From the NCBI GenBank assembly GCA_001939145.1, contig LSRX01000487.1, positions 200,437-264,436 of the forward strand: DNA of 64,000 bases. The letters run 5' to 3'. This document shows positions 32,225 to 42,118 of this stretch, in pieces. The position numbers were made by a program, and so were the translations under genes. The notes under the pieces are model-generated. The model made no database searches, was not told the DNA's origin, and saw only the letters and a list, made by a program, of their open reading frames with translations. The DNA comes from Symbiodinium microadriaticum (lineage: Eukaryota; Sar; Dinophyceae; Suessiales; Symbiodiniaceae). Numbering within the stretch: position 1 is the first letter of the stretch; the number at the start of each line of letters is the position of its first letter.

Positions 32225-32595
32225 GAAATCCGTGCTTGCATCCTGGTGACATTCAGAAGTTGCGAGCAGTCAACAGGGCAGAGCTGCTCTTCCTCGAAAA
32301 TGTCCTGGTGCTCCCAGCGGTTGGGGTGAAATCTGTTGCTGCTGCCTGCAGCGGTGGAGACCTGGATGGCGACAAATTCAGTGCCATTTGGGCTCCAGAC
32401 CTGGTGCCTCCAGACTGCTGCATGCAGGACCCATTGGATTACGATGCTGTTCTGGCAGAGGCTGGCCCTGCTGTCGGAGCCCAGCCGCCTGCAAACGGTA
32501 TTTTTGCAGAGGAGGACCTGGTACACTTCTTTGTTCGAGTCGTAGTGAACGACACCCTGGGAAAGATTGCTCATATGCATCTGGCCTTTTGCGAT
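32225..32595 (+). CDS. helicase-RdRP gene, RdRP catalytic exon (DLDGD)
   Basis: Carries NPCLHPGDIQKLRAVNRAEL, then LLFLENVLVLPAVGVKS and CSGGDLDGDKFSAIWAPDLV. D-L-D-G-D (32359-32373) is the metal-binding catalytic loop of the cellular, double-psi beta-barrel RdRP family (QDE-1, RDR1-6, EGO-1, Rdp1). The exon continues with FFVRVVVNDTLGKIAHMHLA, the helix where the consensus has N-D-x-L-G-x-I. It ends near GAGCAAG|GCC (GC donor candidate). All key residues are present, so the enzyme is predicted to be active. Confidence 0.95.
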
Positions 32596-32689
32596 GCCTC
32601 CGAGCAAGGCCAGGGCTTAAACTAGCAATAGTGTATGAGTTCTGGGATCCGGAGTTCATTTTCCGTGTCGCCGCAGTCGGACGTATTTG

Positions 32690-32880
32690 GACGAAAAGAC
32701 CTCCCAGGTGCTCTCGACCCTTTGGCAATTGAGCTTGCCAAATCGCAATCGCTTGCTGTCGACTTTCCGAAGACCGGCGTTCCTCCGAGTGTTCCGCAAG
32801 CAACGCTGGAGGGCCTGAAGTCCAACGGTTTTCCTGACTTCATGCAGAAGCCTGGAGCCGAGACTTGGATCGAAATTGGT
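32690..32880 (+). CDS. helicase-RdRP gene, RdRP exon (AVDFPKTG motif)
   Basis: Reads LDPLAIELAKSQSLAVDFPK, then TGVPPSVPQATLEGLKSNGF and PDFMQKPGAETW. L-A-x-x-x-x-x-A-V-D-F-P-K-T-G and Y/F-P-D-F-M are strong family signatures. Confidence 0.92.
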
Positions 32881-32925
32881 AAAGGTCCTCCCTGGGGGGG
32901 GGCCTGGGGTCCTGCGTGGCATTAA

Positions 32926-33095
32926 GGACACCTACACCTCTAGCAAGACTCTGGGCAGCTTGTTCCGCCGCTGCATCTCACTGGATGCCGACTTCGAGAT
33001 GGCTTCGTCCCTGGACTTGGATCCACAATTCTTGCTCCCGTCTCGGCGTAAGTGGCAGGCAGATGCTCGTCAGGCATGGGCTGCAAAACTCGTCC
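32926..33095 (+). CDS. helicase-RdRP gene, RdRP exon (LGxLFR motif)
   Basis: After GCATTAAG it reads DTYTSSKTLGSLFRRCISLD, then SLDLDPQFLLPSRRKWQADA. S-x-x-x-L-G-x-L-F-R is the family segment after P-D-F-M. Confidence 0.8.
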
Positions 33096-33225
33096 TCTCC
33101 CCCCTTCTTGTCATCTCTGCAAGCCTGAGTCTGCCAGGTGTATGCACACTTTTCTATAGAGGTTGGCCGCTTGATGGTGCTTCATGGCCTTCGCCACGAA
33201 GCAGAAGCAGTGCTTGCCAGACCAC

Positions 33226-33330
33226 TGCACTGGCCGTCCACTCCACAACTACTGACAAAGAGAAAGCATCCAATATGATCGCCTGGCACATGGAACTTCT
33301 CATGAGAAAGTTCAGAGAATCTGGATCGCG
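33226..33330 (+). CDS. helicase-RdRP gene, C-terminal RdRP exon
   Basis: Reads TTDKEKASNMIAWHMELLMR then KFRESGS. It suits the helical bundle region near the end of the RdRP fold, where the chain is long and charged. No invariant motif. Confidence 0.5.
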
Positions 33331-33398
33331 GTTTAGCAAGTATTGGCCGAATCTTACAGAGACACCGTGCCCCTGTGTCAGCGTCTCGCCCATGATAA

Positions 33399-33510
33399 GG
33401 ACAAGTTCTTTGTAAATATGGATGACATCACTGCCCGAGCGAAGGCTTCTGCATGGTACGAAGTCGCCTACGAAGGAGGGAAGATGTCCTTATCTACTTC
33501 CGAGGTACAG
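33399..33510 (+). CDS. helicase-RdRP gene, C-terminal RdRP exon (ASxWYxVxY motif)
   Basis: Reads DKFFVNMDDITARAKASAWY then EVAYEGGKMSLSTSE. A-S-x-W-Y-x-V-x-Y is a conserved C-terminal RdRP motif. Confidence 0.85.
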
Positions 33511-33678
33511 ACGAAACATGAAGTGGTCAGTACAGTAGTGGTGTAGTGAAGCTTTCTGCAGGTGCGCATTGTCCAGTCTGAAAGTATGCACATCTGCAGG
33601 CCGCCAGGCCCTAGGCAAACTGACCAACCAGGGCAGCATCCACCCGCCAGGAGGGAATACGGATCGGTTTCGAAGAAG

Positions 33679-33744
33679 ATGCTTTGCTTGGATTGTGGAC
33701 GACATCTTGCACGAGATAACCCATGAAGTGCGGCAGCTTGCTTG
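33679..33744 (+). CDS. helicase-RdRP gene, last RdRP exon
   Basis: Reads RRRCFAWIVDDILHEITHEV then RQLA and TGA. The segment F-x-W-I-V-x-D-x-L matches the end of the family (FPWIVxDxL). The TGA at 33742-33744 is a plausible gene end, but a further junction to downstream exons (39.9 kb) cannot be excluded. Confidence 0.75.
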
Positions 33745-34430
33745 ACCTTTTCGGCCTTCTAGCATCTTCTGCACTCGGTGTTCTTGCTTCGGGCTTGAAG
33801 CTGCATTGATGCAAGAGAGCCGAGGTCGCAAGGTCAGAAGCTCGACAACTGCGCGACGGGCTTACGGCTTTGAAACATGTTTTTTTTTTTCTTGTTTTCT
33901 GCTGTTCTTGCCAGACCCAACATCACGAGGATCGAGAGTCCTGCTTTCGCCACATGCAACCAGAACACGAAGTGACTGTCATGTACCCTACCAAAGGATG
34001 GTAATTTAGAAGTCAGGTTTGACTTAGTTGTAAGTCGTGATCTATCGGTCTTCGCTAACTGTTCATGTGACCGGACTCGTCCTCGTTGTCGGTCAAGCTA
34101 TTTATTGAGGGGTTTTGGACTTTCGCAACGAGTATCTCAAGCGCAACTTGCCGCTTTATCGGACAGTGTTGCACGGGGCATCCACTCTGAGCTCAAGCCT
34201 CCCGGTCCAACCATCTCATGCGGAGAAGATGTTTGTTATAATCTGGCCCACGGGACAGGTTTCGCCCTACCCTGGCCTCGTGCGCATGTCAGAACCCATG
34301 CGTGCTGACGCTTCTCATCACATGTCTACTGGCTCGGGTGCAAGGCGGAGCCTGGGATTCACCCAAACACAGCGGCTTTTGCAAGCACTGTAGTAGCTGG
34401 CTAGAGACCTAATGATTCAAGGGGGTATCA
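33745..34430. other. 3' flank of RdRP, no gene recognised
   Basis: A T-run lies at 33880-33890. A plus-strand open frame at 34115-34393 (DFRNEYLKRNLPLYRTVLHG...) has fair composition at its start but no motif. I leave it unassigned. Confidence 0.35.
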
Positions 34431-37400
34431 GTCAGAGCGCGCCCAATGCAATGTCAGAGCAAGACTAACAGAGCGAGAGCGACGTTCCCGGTAGCTTGAG
34501 TTGGAGAGACCTCGGATGACCTGGCTAGAGCTCTTAAGGTTTCCACGGTGACGGTTTAGGAGAGGTGTTTTCTGTGGCTCTGTGCCCGGGGGCCAGGGGG
34601 TTGAAGTGTTCAGCCAGGGGAACGAGCCTCTCCGTCTCAATCCCGGAAGGGGCCAAGATGACAGAGCTCGCCGCGAACCTTTGAGGGGTAGGCCGGCCCT
34701 CGGGCCAGGGCTCTTGCGAGAGCCCATACCCCACGCAAGCAAGCAAGCAAACACGCAAGCAAGAGCGACCTTAGTGCGAACAGCCGGGGACCGTCCCTGT
34801 ACAGAAGAGCACGTCCGGCCTTCATGGTGGACGGGGTTGCGCTTACGCGCGTGCTAGTCGGTCTGCCCCTAGCTCCAACCCATGCAAAGCAAAGCAAAGC
34901 AAAGCGGCATTCGTGTTGTCGTAGTACGGCGGTTGTGGCGCTGAAAATCCTTCTGTGAGTTGGGCATGACCTGAGTGGGGCCAGATGTGGAGTTACCAAA
35001 TGTCATGGTTTAGGGGTGGACCTTTCTCTTGGGTCTTACCTGGTACAATCAGGGGAACATACTCACATTCCCATGTCGCACTGACACAGTCGGTTGGATG
35101 CCATGGGATTTATTTCCACACCCCTAGCACGCAAGCGACTTTTCCCTTTAGCGTACTTTTGCGTGGTTGTGCGATGTTGTTTGACGCTCCCCGAAAGCTC
35201 GCAACAACAGGGGTGAGCCACCGGCTCGAGAGTTTCGCACGCCGCTTATGCTCGAGGTGGGGAAAGGGGCCGGCCTTGCAGCTGCCCGAAGCTGGCAAAG
35301 GCAGTGCCCCGCTTGAGCCAGCTAAACACCTCGCACGGAGTTTGCACCCGAACGCAGCCGTGCAAGAGGGCTGTAAACAGAAGCACGGGCGGGGCTGGAG
35401 TGGAGTTCCCAGATTCTTGCTGAGTCCAGGTTCGCCGTGAGTGGCCAACCTGCCAGTAGTCCGGCTTCACCAGTGTGCCAGGGTCGCACACAGGTTTCGT
35501 CGGAGTTGGCCTATGGCCGCGCAGACCGGACTTGCGCAGTGGTGGAGAGGGAGAGAGAGAGAGAGAGTGGGGGGCAGGGGGCAACCTCTGTCCGTAACCC
35601 TGTCGAAAGTAAGTCGGGGGGGTGGTAACTTTCCGAATCTGGCACTCTCCTCATGAGCTGGCTCGAAATGCTTTCATGGTGTTACCCATGTTCTACGTGC
35701 GATTCTACCTTAAACTACTTTTGAGCCGTCGACCTGAGTCTAGAACTTGAAACTGAGCCTCGACTTGCTGTCGGGGAATGCCCTTGTTGTGCCTGCATCC
35801 GATAAGGGTTTGATTACAAGGGAGAGCAAGCCCGAACAAGACTTTGCCTGTGATGTGTGTGTCTGTTCGTCCGTGGCATAGGCATGCCCTCCGCAACAGT
35901 CGGGGGCGCCAATGGTGCGCGGGCAGAGGGGGAACCTCTCTGCCCCTAGCCCTGCCGAAAGAACGAAAGTGGCGGGGTTGGACTGCCACTTCCTCTTACC
36001 CCTAGCAAAGCAAAGCAAAGAAACACAGATAGAGAGAGAAAAAGGGGCACTGCAAGTGGCGCCAGCACAACTGAGGGGCAGCGATGCGGTAGGTGATGGC
36101 TCGCAAGTTTTGAGTTGCAAAAATGGACAGCACACAAGGGGACCACCCTTTCCGGGAACCGGTTCAAACAGTTTCTTTGCGAGGCCCACAGGCCAACACA
36201 TATTGAAGCTTTATCCGAGTACCATCCAAGATAAACAGACAAATAGAGGCACCTGCTTATGTGGGGGACTCGCCAATTCAGTGCGCGGGGACTTGTTTTC
36301 CAACCTTGACCAACACGGAGAAGTATGAGAAGTGCCACAGCGGTGGGCAGAAGGCTGGCGGGGCCGTAAATTCAGGCATGTTTTTCCCCCAGGGCACCCG
36401 CTTTTCTACAATGCACAACCTGAAGGCCGAAAGGGGGGACACCGTGCCTTATCACGTTTGTTCTACTGTTTGCTTCAAGCTCCTGCCCCGATGGAGGCAC
36501 TCAGGACAAGTGGTCGAGCAAACCACCCCTCCACCAGTACAGCGACCCTCCATCTGTCAACATGATGGGTGGGGAAGCGCCTGGAGTGTGGGGCACCGGG
36601 ACTGCCGGTGTTTCACACCGCAAAGCAATTCAAAGCAGAGAGAGGGAGAGAGAGAGAGAGAGATGCCACTCACGTCTCCACACTACGCTGGGGGACAGAA
36701 ACCATGTACACATGTACAGAGTTTTGGGTTCCCGGGAACAGGTCGCATGTAATTGAGTCTTTCATTTTATGTGGCTTTTTCAGTTGCAACGATGTCCTAT
36801 ATCCCGAGGAGCTTCCCGCGTAGTGAATTCAGTTGGACGTCTACACGGGGGGATAACATACCTCTTTATGTACATTTACCCCCTTTTTGGAAGCCCGGAA
36901 AGACGTCGAGGTGTCCCAACATGAACTGTAACCGTGCCGGGGAACTACCCACTTTACTAATATTCAATTGTTGGTCTACTCCCGCAAAAAGGCACTGATT
37001 CAGTATTGAAAGCACTTTTTCACACCCTCCGAAAGCCCCAATAACAATTGGGGGGCCAACTGGCCGGGGGTTTAACAGACCCCTCATGCCCTCATGCCCT
37101 GGGGAACAAGAGAGAGAGAGAACCCACGTACAAGCGGTCCATGAAGCCCTCCGTGAGAACCGCATCCCAACGGAACAAGTGGTGAAAATCCTTGAAAGCA
37201 AGCCATCTCTTGTCCTACCCGGAGAGACGGGGGATGCGGCACAAGTACATCCAGAGCCTTCGTCGGGGAGCCGGACCGGGGGACTTCCGCACACCTGCCG
37301 TGGAAGCCGAAGCAGTGCAGAACGAGGTGAAGACGACAGAGGGGGAAGCCACCGCAGCAGTGAAAAAAGAAGCGGACTGGGACGCTCGCGAAGACGAGGG

Positions 37401-39718
37401 CGTGGTAACACCACCCTATTTGGGGGAGAACGACGACGTTGAGCAACCTTGGCAAGACCTCCAAGGCCATGCGGGGGAACGAGCACCAGTGACCCCAGAC
37501 TTCCTCTTGGAGTTCGACGAGGACACAGAGGGGACTACCACCTCTGGCGCCGTGGTGGCGTGATCAATGGCCTTCGTCAGCAGCTTTTGCAACCGTGTTC
37601 CAGAACACAACCGTGGCCGAACTTCGCCGAGAGTGGGGGATGCCGGGGAGCCCCTCACCGCAACGCCGCTCGCCCTCTCTCGAGGGGGAGACCACGGTGA
37701 GGGATGCAGACAAAGGCCTTGATCAGGACGAGCTGGTTAAACAAGTCATGGAAGAACTCCGAGCACAAGGAACTACAGGGGGTGGCAAACCAGCGAGTAC
37801 AGAGGAGGTGGTTGACATCAAGATCGACGCCGCCACACATATCCGACCCGCCCCTCAGATCGAGCGTACGGGGAGAGACTATGGGCTCAAAGTGCAGCAG
37901 AAACTGGAAGAAGAGAAGAGACGCACCCTCAGAGTCGGCGGCCTCAGTGTGAAACTCCCGAGCGCAAAGACCGGTGAACATGCCCGGGGGACTTTGACGG
38001 CCAAAATTCGGAGAGTCTCCCAAAAGCTTTCGTCGACACCAGCAGAGACGCTGTCCGCCAAGATGCAAAGGATCGCTGTCTTTATGGATCATGGAGGGGA
38101 CGACACCCCAACAAAAGGGGGACGGAAGAAGCGTCGCCACACCAAAAGTGTAAGAACGGAGCGGCCTCCATTCCGACGCCGACGTCACCTGAGTGCAAAC
38201 TGAGCCGAGGGAAGCAGGGGGGGCAGAACGCCCAACACGGTGTCTAGAGTGACACTACTGTGCTGCATAGGGTTTCCCTTTGAAGAAAAGGCCGGGGGAC
38301 TTCAGACTGTGAGGTTTCTAGGCTTTAGGTCCCGTGTTTGCTTCCTTGTTATCTTGAGATCTGAACACCCCAGCAGGCCGACTTCCCTCAAAGCAGTTGT
38401 TCTCTTTGTTAAAAGCTGTTGATTGTCGCTGCCGGGGGAAACGTACTGTAGGTTGCTTTCGAAAGTGGATACCTCAAACATTGGGGACACCTCTTCTGAT
38501 CCTCTCCTGGGAGCTTGCTTCGTTCTTTGATATTAGAGGGTAACTTCTCGGTCGTGCTGTTCCTTCCAGGGGGATCAACAATCACTTGCCGACATCGCAA
38601 GAGCGACAATAGACTCGCTGTTCTGCGAAGGCAGTGAACTTGGCTGCGCGCACTGCGTGGGGGGAGGGCTCAAGGGTCCCTTTCCTCGAAGCCACTAGCA
38701 AGCAAACAAGCAAGAGAGAGAGAGAGAGAGTGGTACGTATAGTTCTCCCCGAAAGCCCCAGAACGCTGGGGGGCCCCATGGGCCGGGGAGCCTTACCAGC
38801 TCCTCTAACCCGAAGGAAGAAGAGAGCGAGAAAGACTGAGGTGGGGAGGCAGGTCAGGTGGGGCTAGGTAACTGGAAGCCGTTGCACAAGCCTGGCGGGA
38901 GTGGAGCTCCGAGCTAGGTTACACGGTTACACCAGAAGCAGACATCAACGTTTGTACTCGTATTCAGTTGACCACTGTGATTGCTGGTTTTCACGGAGAA
39001 GTGCTTCTGCAACTAGGCAGTTTGGGGAGACCACGGATGACTCGAGTGATGCCTTCCGGGATTATCATTGTCATGGTTTAACAGGGGGTTTGGGGGAGGG
39101 GGGTACATACAGGATCATACAGGCACACTCGTGGGAACGTGCAACTCTCCCACCCCGAAAGGGACCTCGAAAACAAACCGTCGCACGCCTTGAGGGGGGT
39201 TGGCCTACGGGCCGGGGTGCTTGCACCCACACCCCAAGCAAGCAAGCAAACAAACAAGAAAGACTGAGAGACTAGCCCCTTACGTTTTGGAGCAAAAGAG
39301 AGTGGGACAAAACGCAGCAGAAGACACAGTGTTGTAGTCAGCATTATCATTGTGTATCGCAAGCCACAAACTGGCGGACGGCCGAACATACAGCGAATGA
39401 CAGTTGACCGCTTGGGAGCTTCCGGAGTCGAAGGTATGCAGATGGAGTCGTGTAAGTTCCGAGCGGCGCCTCTATATCCTCCCCACAACCAAACGGACCG
39501 TAATAAGAGTGTGTCTACTGCATGTGTGCCGCGGCAGCGGCCACAAACCCTGAAGAAAGACTTAGTACCCTCCCCGGGCATCCCCCCACAAGCATTTGGT
39601 TCGATTTCCTGGTGCATTCAGATGCAAGCAGACCACAAGCAAGCAATGCAACCATTGAGGTATCATGGTGGCAAAATAGACCGAAGACGGACATTCAGTA
39701 AAGACGGCAATTAAACTG
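34431..39718. mobile_element. mosaic insertion between RdRP and nucleotidyltransferase genes
   Basis: About 5.3 kb of distinct texture: many GGGG words, GAGAGAG tracts (35550-35567, 36640-36662, 38714-38730), GCAAGCAAGCAAAC tracts (34735-34758, 38698-38713, 39236-39258), AGCAAAGCAAAGC (34886-34902, 36005-36020), and short hairpins such as GCCCCAATAACAATTGGGGG (37043-37052 region). The phrase TTTAACAGACCCCTCATGCC (37070-37089) repeats one at 17.1 kb. A gag-like or decayed reading frame lies at 37.1-38.2 kb. I infer one or several nested transposable elements. No terminal repeats were identified. Confidence 0.5.
37086..38203 (+). pseudogene. decayed or spliced element ORF, basic C-terminus
   Basis: Three overlapping plus-strand frames are coding-like and successive: 37086-about 37230 (HVQAVHEALRENRIPTEQVV), 37210-37563 (VKTTEGEATAAVKKEADWDA then PDFLLEFDEDTEGTT) and 37595-38203 (DKGLDQDELVKQVMEELRAQ then KVQQKLEEEKRRTLRVGGLS, ending in a very basic KKRRHTKSVRTERPPFRRRR). 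The frame changes suggest frameshifts or introns. An acidic, charged chain with a basic tail would suit a structural (gag-like) or DNA-binding element protein, but no family is recognised. Confidence 0.4.
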
Positions 39719-39771
39719 TTAAATGAAGCGGCCCGTGCGATGTGTTAAATGAAGCGGCCCGTGCGATGTGT
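39719..39771. repeat. 26-bp tandem duplication
   Basis: Two perfect adjacent copies of a unit beginning AAATGAAGCGGCCCGTGCGA, at the junction between the mosaic block and the nucleotidyltransferase gene. Confidence 0.9.
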
Positions 39772-39879
39772 GTCACATAAACAGAGACGCTCGGACCGGC
39801 CCCTCCAAGTGCTTTAAGGCCTTAAGGCAGTGTGGTGCTCTGCTGCAGCATTCTCAACGTGCAGTGCCGTAACCCGGTG

Positions 39880-40006
39880 CAGGGTGCGGACGCTGTCCTG
39901 GCACTGGTTGGCGAAAGTGTGCGTGCAGAGTTGTTGGAACAATTGCCGGCCTTGCAACTTGGTTCGGTGTCTGCACAGAATGTACGGAAGTTTGAGAGGA
40001 TCAAGT
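39880..40006 (+). CDS. nucleotidyltransferase gene, 5' exon candidate
   Basis: Reads VQGADAVLALVGESVRAELL then EQLPALQLGSVSAQNVRKFE. Coding-like helical sequence just upstream of the catalytic exon on the same strand. No motif of its own; assigned by position. The real start codon is unknown. Confidence 0.45.
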
Positions 40007-40105
40007 GTCCACTGTACTGCTCTGAACCATCGCATAGAGCATAACGCCATGGTCTTAGTGTCTTAGTCTTGTCCCGTGCGGAGTTGGCTCAAGTGCAGTT
40101 TCAGG

Positions 40106-40558
40106 CAGCAAGTGGTCTCCGGCAAGCTGGCCACACTCGGCTTGGTGCAGCGCACGGTCGATTTACACTGCACCAAGCTATGCGGGAAGTCAGGTAGCTT
40201 CCAACCATTTCGCTTTCATCCGTTCGGATCAACCGCCCTGGGTCTTTGCCAGCAAGAGTCCGACCTGGATATTTTTGCAATGATTCAACCGGAGCTTTTT
40301 GCAGAGTTCGTACCCGAGAGCAATTTGGCAGCTTTCCAGCGTTGCACAAGCCAGCAGCAAGCGAAGCACTTTTTGCAAACAGTGCTGTCCCCGGCTTTGG
40401 ACGTCATTTCCGTGGAAAAGAAGGAGGTTCTCGATGCACGTGTCCCAGTGCTACGGCTGAGCTTGCGCCCAGTGCTGGATGCAACCGAAGCAGACGACGA
40501 GCAGAGGGTAGATGTGTGCCTCAGCCCCGAAGGACCATGGGGGGACACGAACTGCTGA
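40106..40558 (+). CDS. Pol-beta-type nucleotidyltransferase (Cid1/Cid12/TUTase class), catalytic exon
   Basis: Adds nucleotides (probably U or A) to RNA 3' ends. The catalytic signature is FHPFGSTALGLCQQESDLDI: G-S (about 40226) followed after 10 residues by D-L-D (Asp codons 40262 and 40268). The third catalytic Asp is in QRVDVCLS (40511-40513). The spacing and the F-G-S-x-x-x-G pattern are those of non-canonical poly(A) polymerases and terminal uridylyltransferases rather than of CCA-adding enzymes. The exon follows TTTCAG at about 40105. In fission yeast, Cid12 of this class is a subunit of the RdRP complex with Rdp1 and the helicase Hrr1. Here the gene lies 6.4 kb downstream of the RdRP, on the same strand, separated by a repeat block. 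Confidence 0.85.
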   Translation, partial: QQVVSGKLATLGLVQRTVDLHCTKLCGKSGSFQPFRFHPFGSTALGLCQQESDLDIFAMIQPELFAEFVPESNLAAFQRCTSQQQAKHFLQTVLSPALDVISVEKKEVLDARVPVLRLSLRPVLDATEADDEQRVDVCLSPEGPWGDTNC

Positions 40559-40632
40559 GCTCCTCCTGTCTCTAAGGTTTAGAATGCCAGACTAGACTCG
40601 TACAGCCGTACAGCAGCTCAACCCGCAAACCC

Positions 40633-40765
40633 ACAAAGCGAGCAGGATGGCTGAAGGCGGAGCACTTTTACGACAAGTTTGCCTCCGGTCCTGCGGCATA
40701 CGGCGTGGTTTTGCTGCTCACGACGCTCAAGCCCCGTTCCGTTCAGAATCCTTCGTGCTGAGCAG
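40633..40765 (+). CDS. nucleotidyltransferase gene, middle exon
   Basis: Reads RAGWLKAEHFYDKFASGPAA then YGVVLLLTTLKPRSVQNPS and TGA. This hydrophobic helical segment fits the central domain that follows the catalytic fold in Cid1-type enzymes, but no invariant residue is visible. The stop may be intronic. Confidence 0.5.
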
Positions 40766-40929
40766 GGGCTGGGAAACTGATACAGTTGTGGATAGATTTG
40801 AAGTCCAAGCCTGGCTGTTTCCAGCATGAGCTGCAGCAACCGTGGTGCTGAACAGGTTCCGAGGAATGCTGATAAGTTGTTTGCATCGATGACAACAGAA
40901 CCAAATAGAACCAACTTTTCATGTCCAGC

Positions 40930-41160
40930 AGCGGCAGTAGCCTTGTGGGCCAGGGGTTGCTTACGAGCTCTGTCACAAGAATGTTCTCAGACCCGTGCAT
41001 TGGAAGAGTTCATCGGACGACAGTCGGTTCATGTTTGCCGGAGCAGTGCCAAAGGACATGGGCACGAGGTGTGGGCTTGGTGCGCTCCAGTGGTGCACAG
41101 GCACCTGCTGCAGGACCTTTGCGCTTGAAGTTAGCAGACGCCAAGCTGAGGGTTTCAGTG
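40930..41160 (+). CDS. nucleotidyltransferase gene, possible exon
   Basis: Two frames compete (RALSQECSQTRALEEFIGRQ versus PLRLKLADAKLRVSV at its end). Composition suggests an exon here, but I cannot choose the frame. Confidence 0.3.
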
Positions 41161-41299
41161 TAGCTTCGCTCAAGTTTTAGAAGCCAGGAGCTGGAGAAGC
41201 AGCGCTTGTGCCGGGAGAGTGGCAGGCCTTGGCCCGGGTGACAATGCGTCGACGTGGACGCCGCTATTTGAGTCCTTCGGTGCCCGCAGCAGTCAGCCT

Positions 41300-41610
41300 C
41301 TGATCAGGCACTGCTGCTGTACTTGTTGGAAACGGATGACGCTTTACAGAAGACTGTTGTGCAATGCTTCGTGGCGCAACCTGTGCAGTTGATGTTTTGT
41401 AATGATGAAGACCGCTTGGCGTTCGCAGCTCGCATGGGTTCCCAAGGTGCCCGGCCCTCCGGACTCCGAACTGCAAAAGTCGAAGCTCGGCTGGTGCAGC
41501 TGATGGACTTCGCGCAGAGCGCAGCGCACCAAGACTACATGGACCTGGGCAGGCCTTGCTCGTCATATCTTAGTTTTTGTTCTGCACTCATAGCTGTTGG
41601 GTACGGATGA
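41300..41610 (+). CDS. nucleotidyltransferase gene, 3' exon candidate
   Basis: After CGCAGCAG it reads SDQALLLYLLETDDALQKTV, then VQCFVAQPVQLMFCNDEDRL and VEARLVQLMDFAQSAAHQDY. Good coding composition for over 80 codons, same strand as the catalytic exon. No known domain is recognised. It could alternatively be a separate gene. Confidence 0.5.
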
Positions 41611-42118
41611 ATGATGGCACGGATGGTAGCTAGTTGAGTGGCCTTTCTAGCATCCGCTTCAGCAAGCTTGTGTCACCAGGCTGCTGCATGCTTTCCTGGC
41701 AGCTTTGAGGCCAAGAGTTCATGGAACTTTGACATCTTCGGGCAGAGAGTCGAGCTAGGCTAGCAGGGATGAAGACTCGATTTGCTGTGCAAACCGACAG
41801 AGACATGTGGCTGTAATCTTTGTTGTCGAAATACTGCACCTACCGACTTCAGAGCAGTATTGAAGCACCTTCGGATGCCCAAGCTCTGGCAGGAACTTGA
41901 AAGAGGAAGCTGTCCGATTTGAATGGCCCATCACGGATCGTCCTTATCACGAGCCTCCTGGCACAGAGGGAGAGAGCCACAGCCGGAAGATAGGGGAGAG
42001 AGAGCAAGCAAGCAAAAGCTTTCGTGAAGAGCTGTCGCTGAAGTCAACGCCATTGACGCGCCAAATCTCGTGGATTGTATCGCCGCAGCATAGCTTGCTG
42101 TAATGCGGCGTTGTTGGT
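41611..42118. other. no gene recognised
   Basis: Short open frames without motifs on both strands. Confidence 0.4.
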
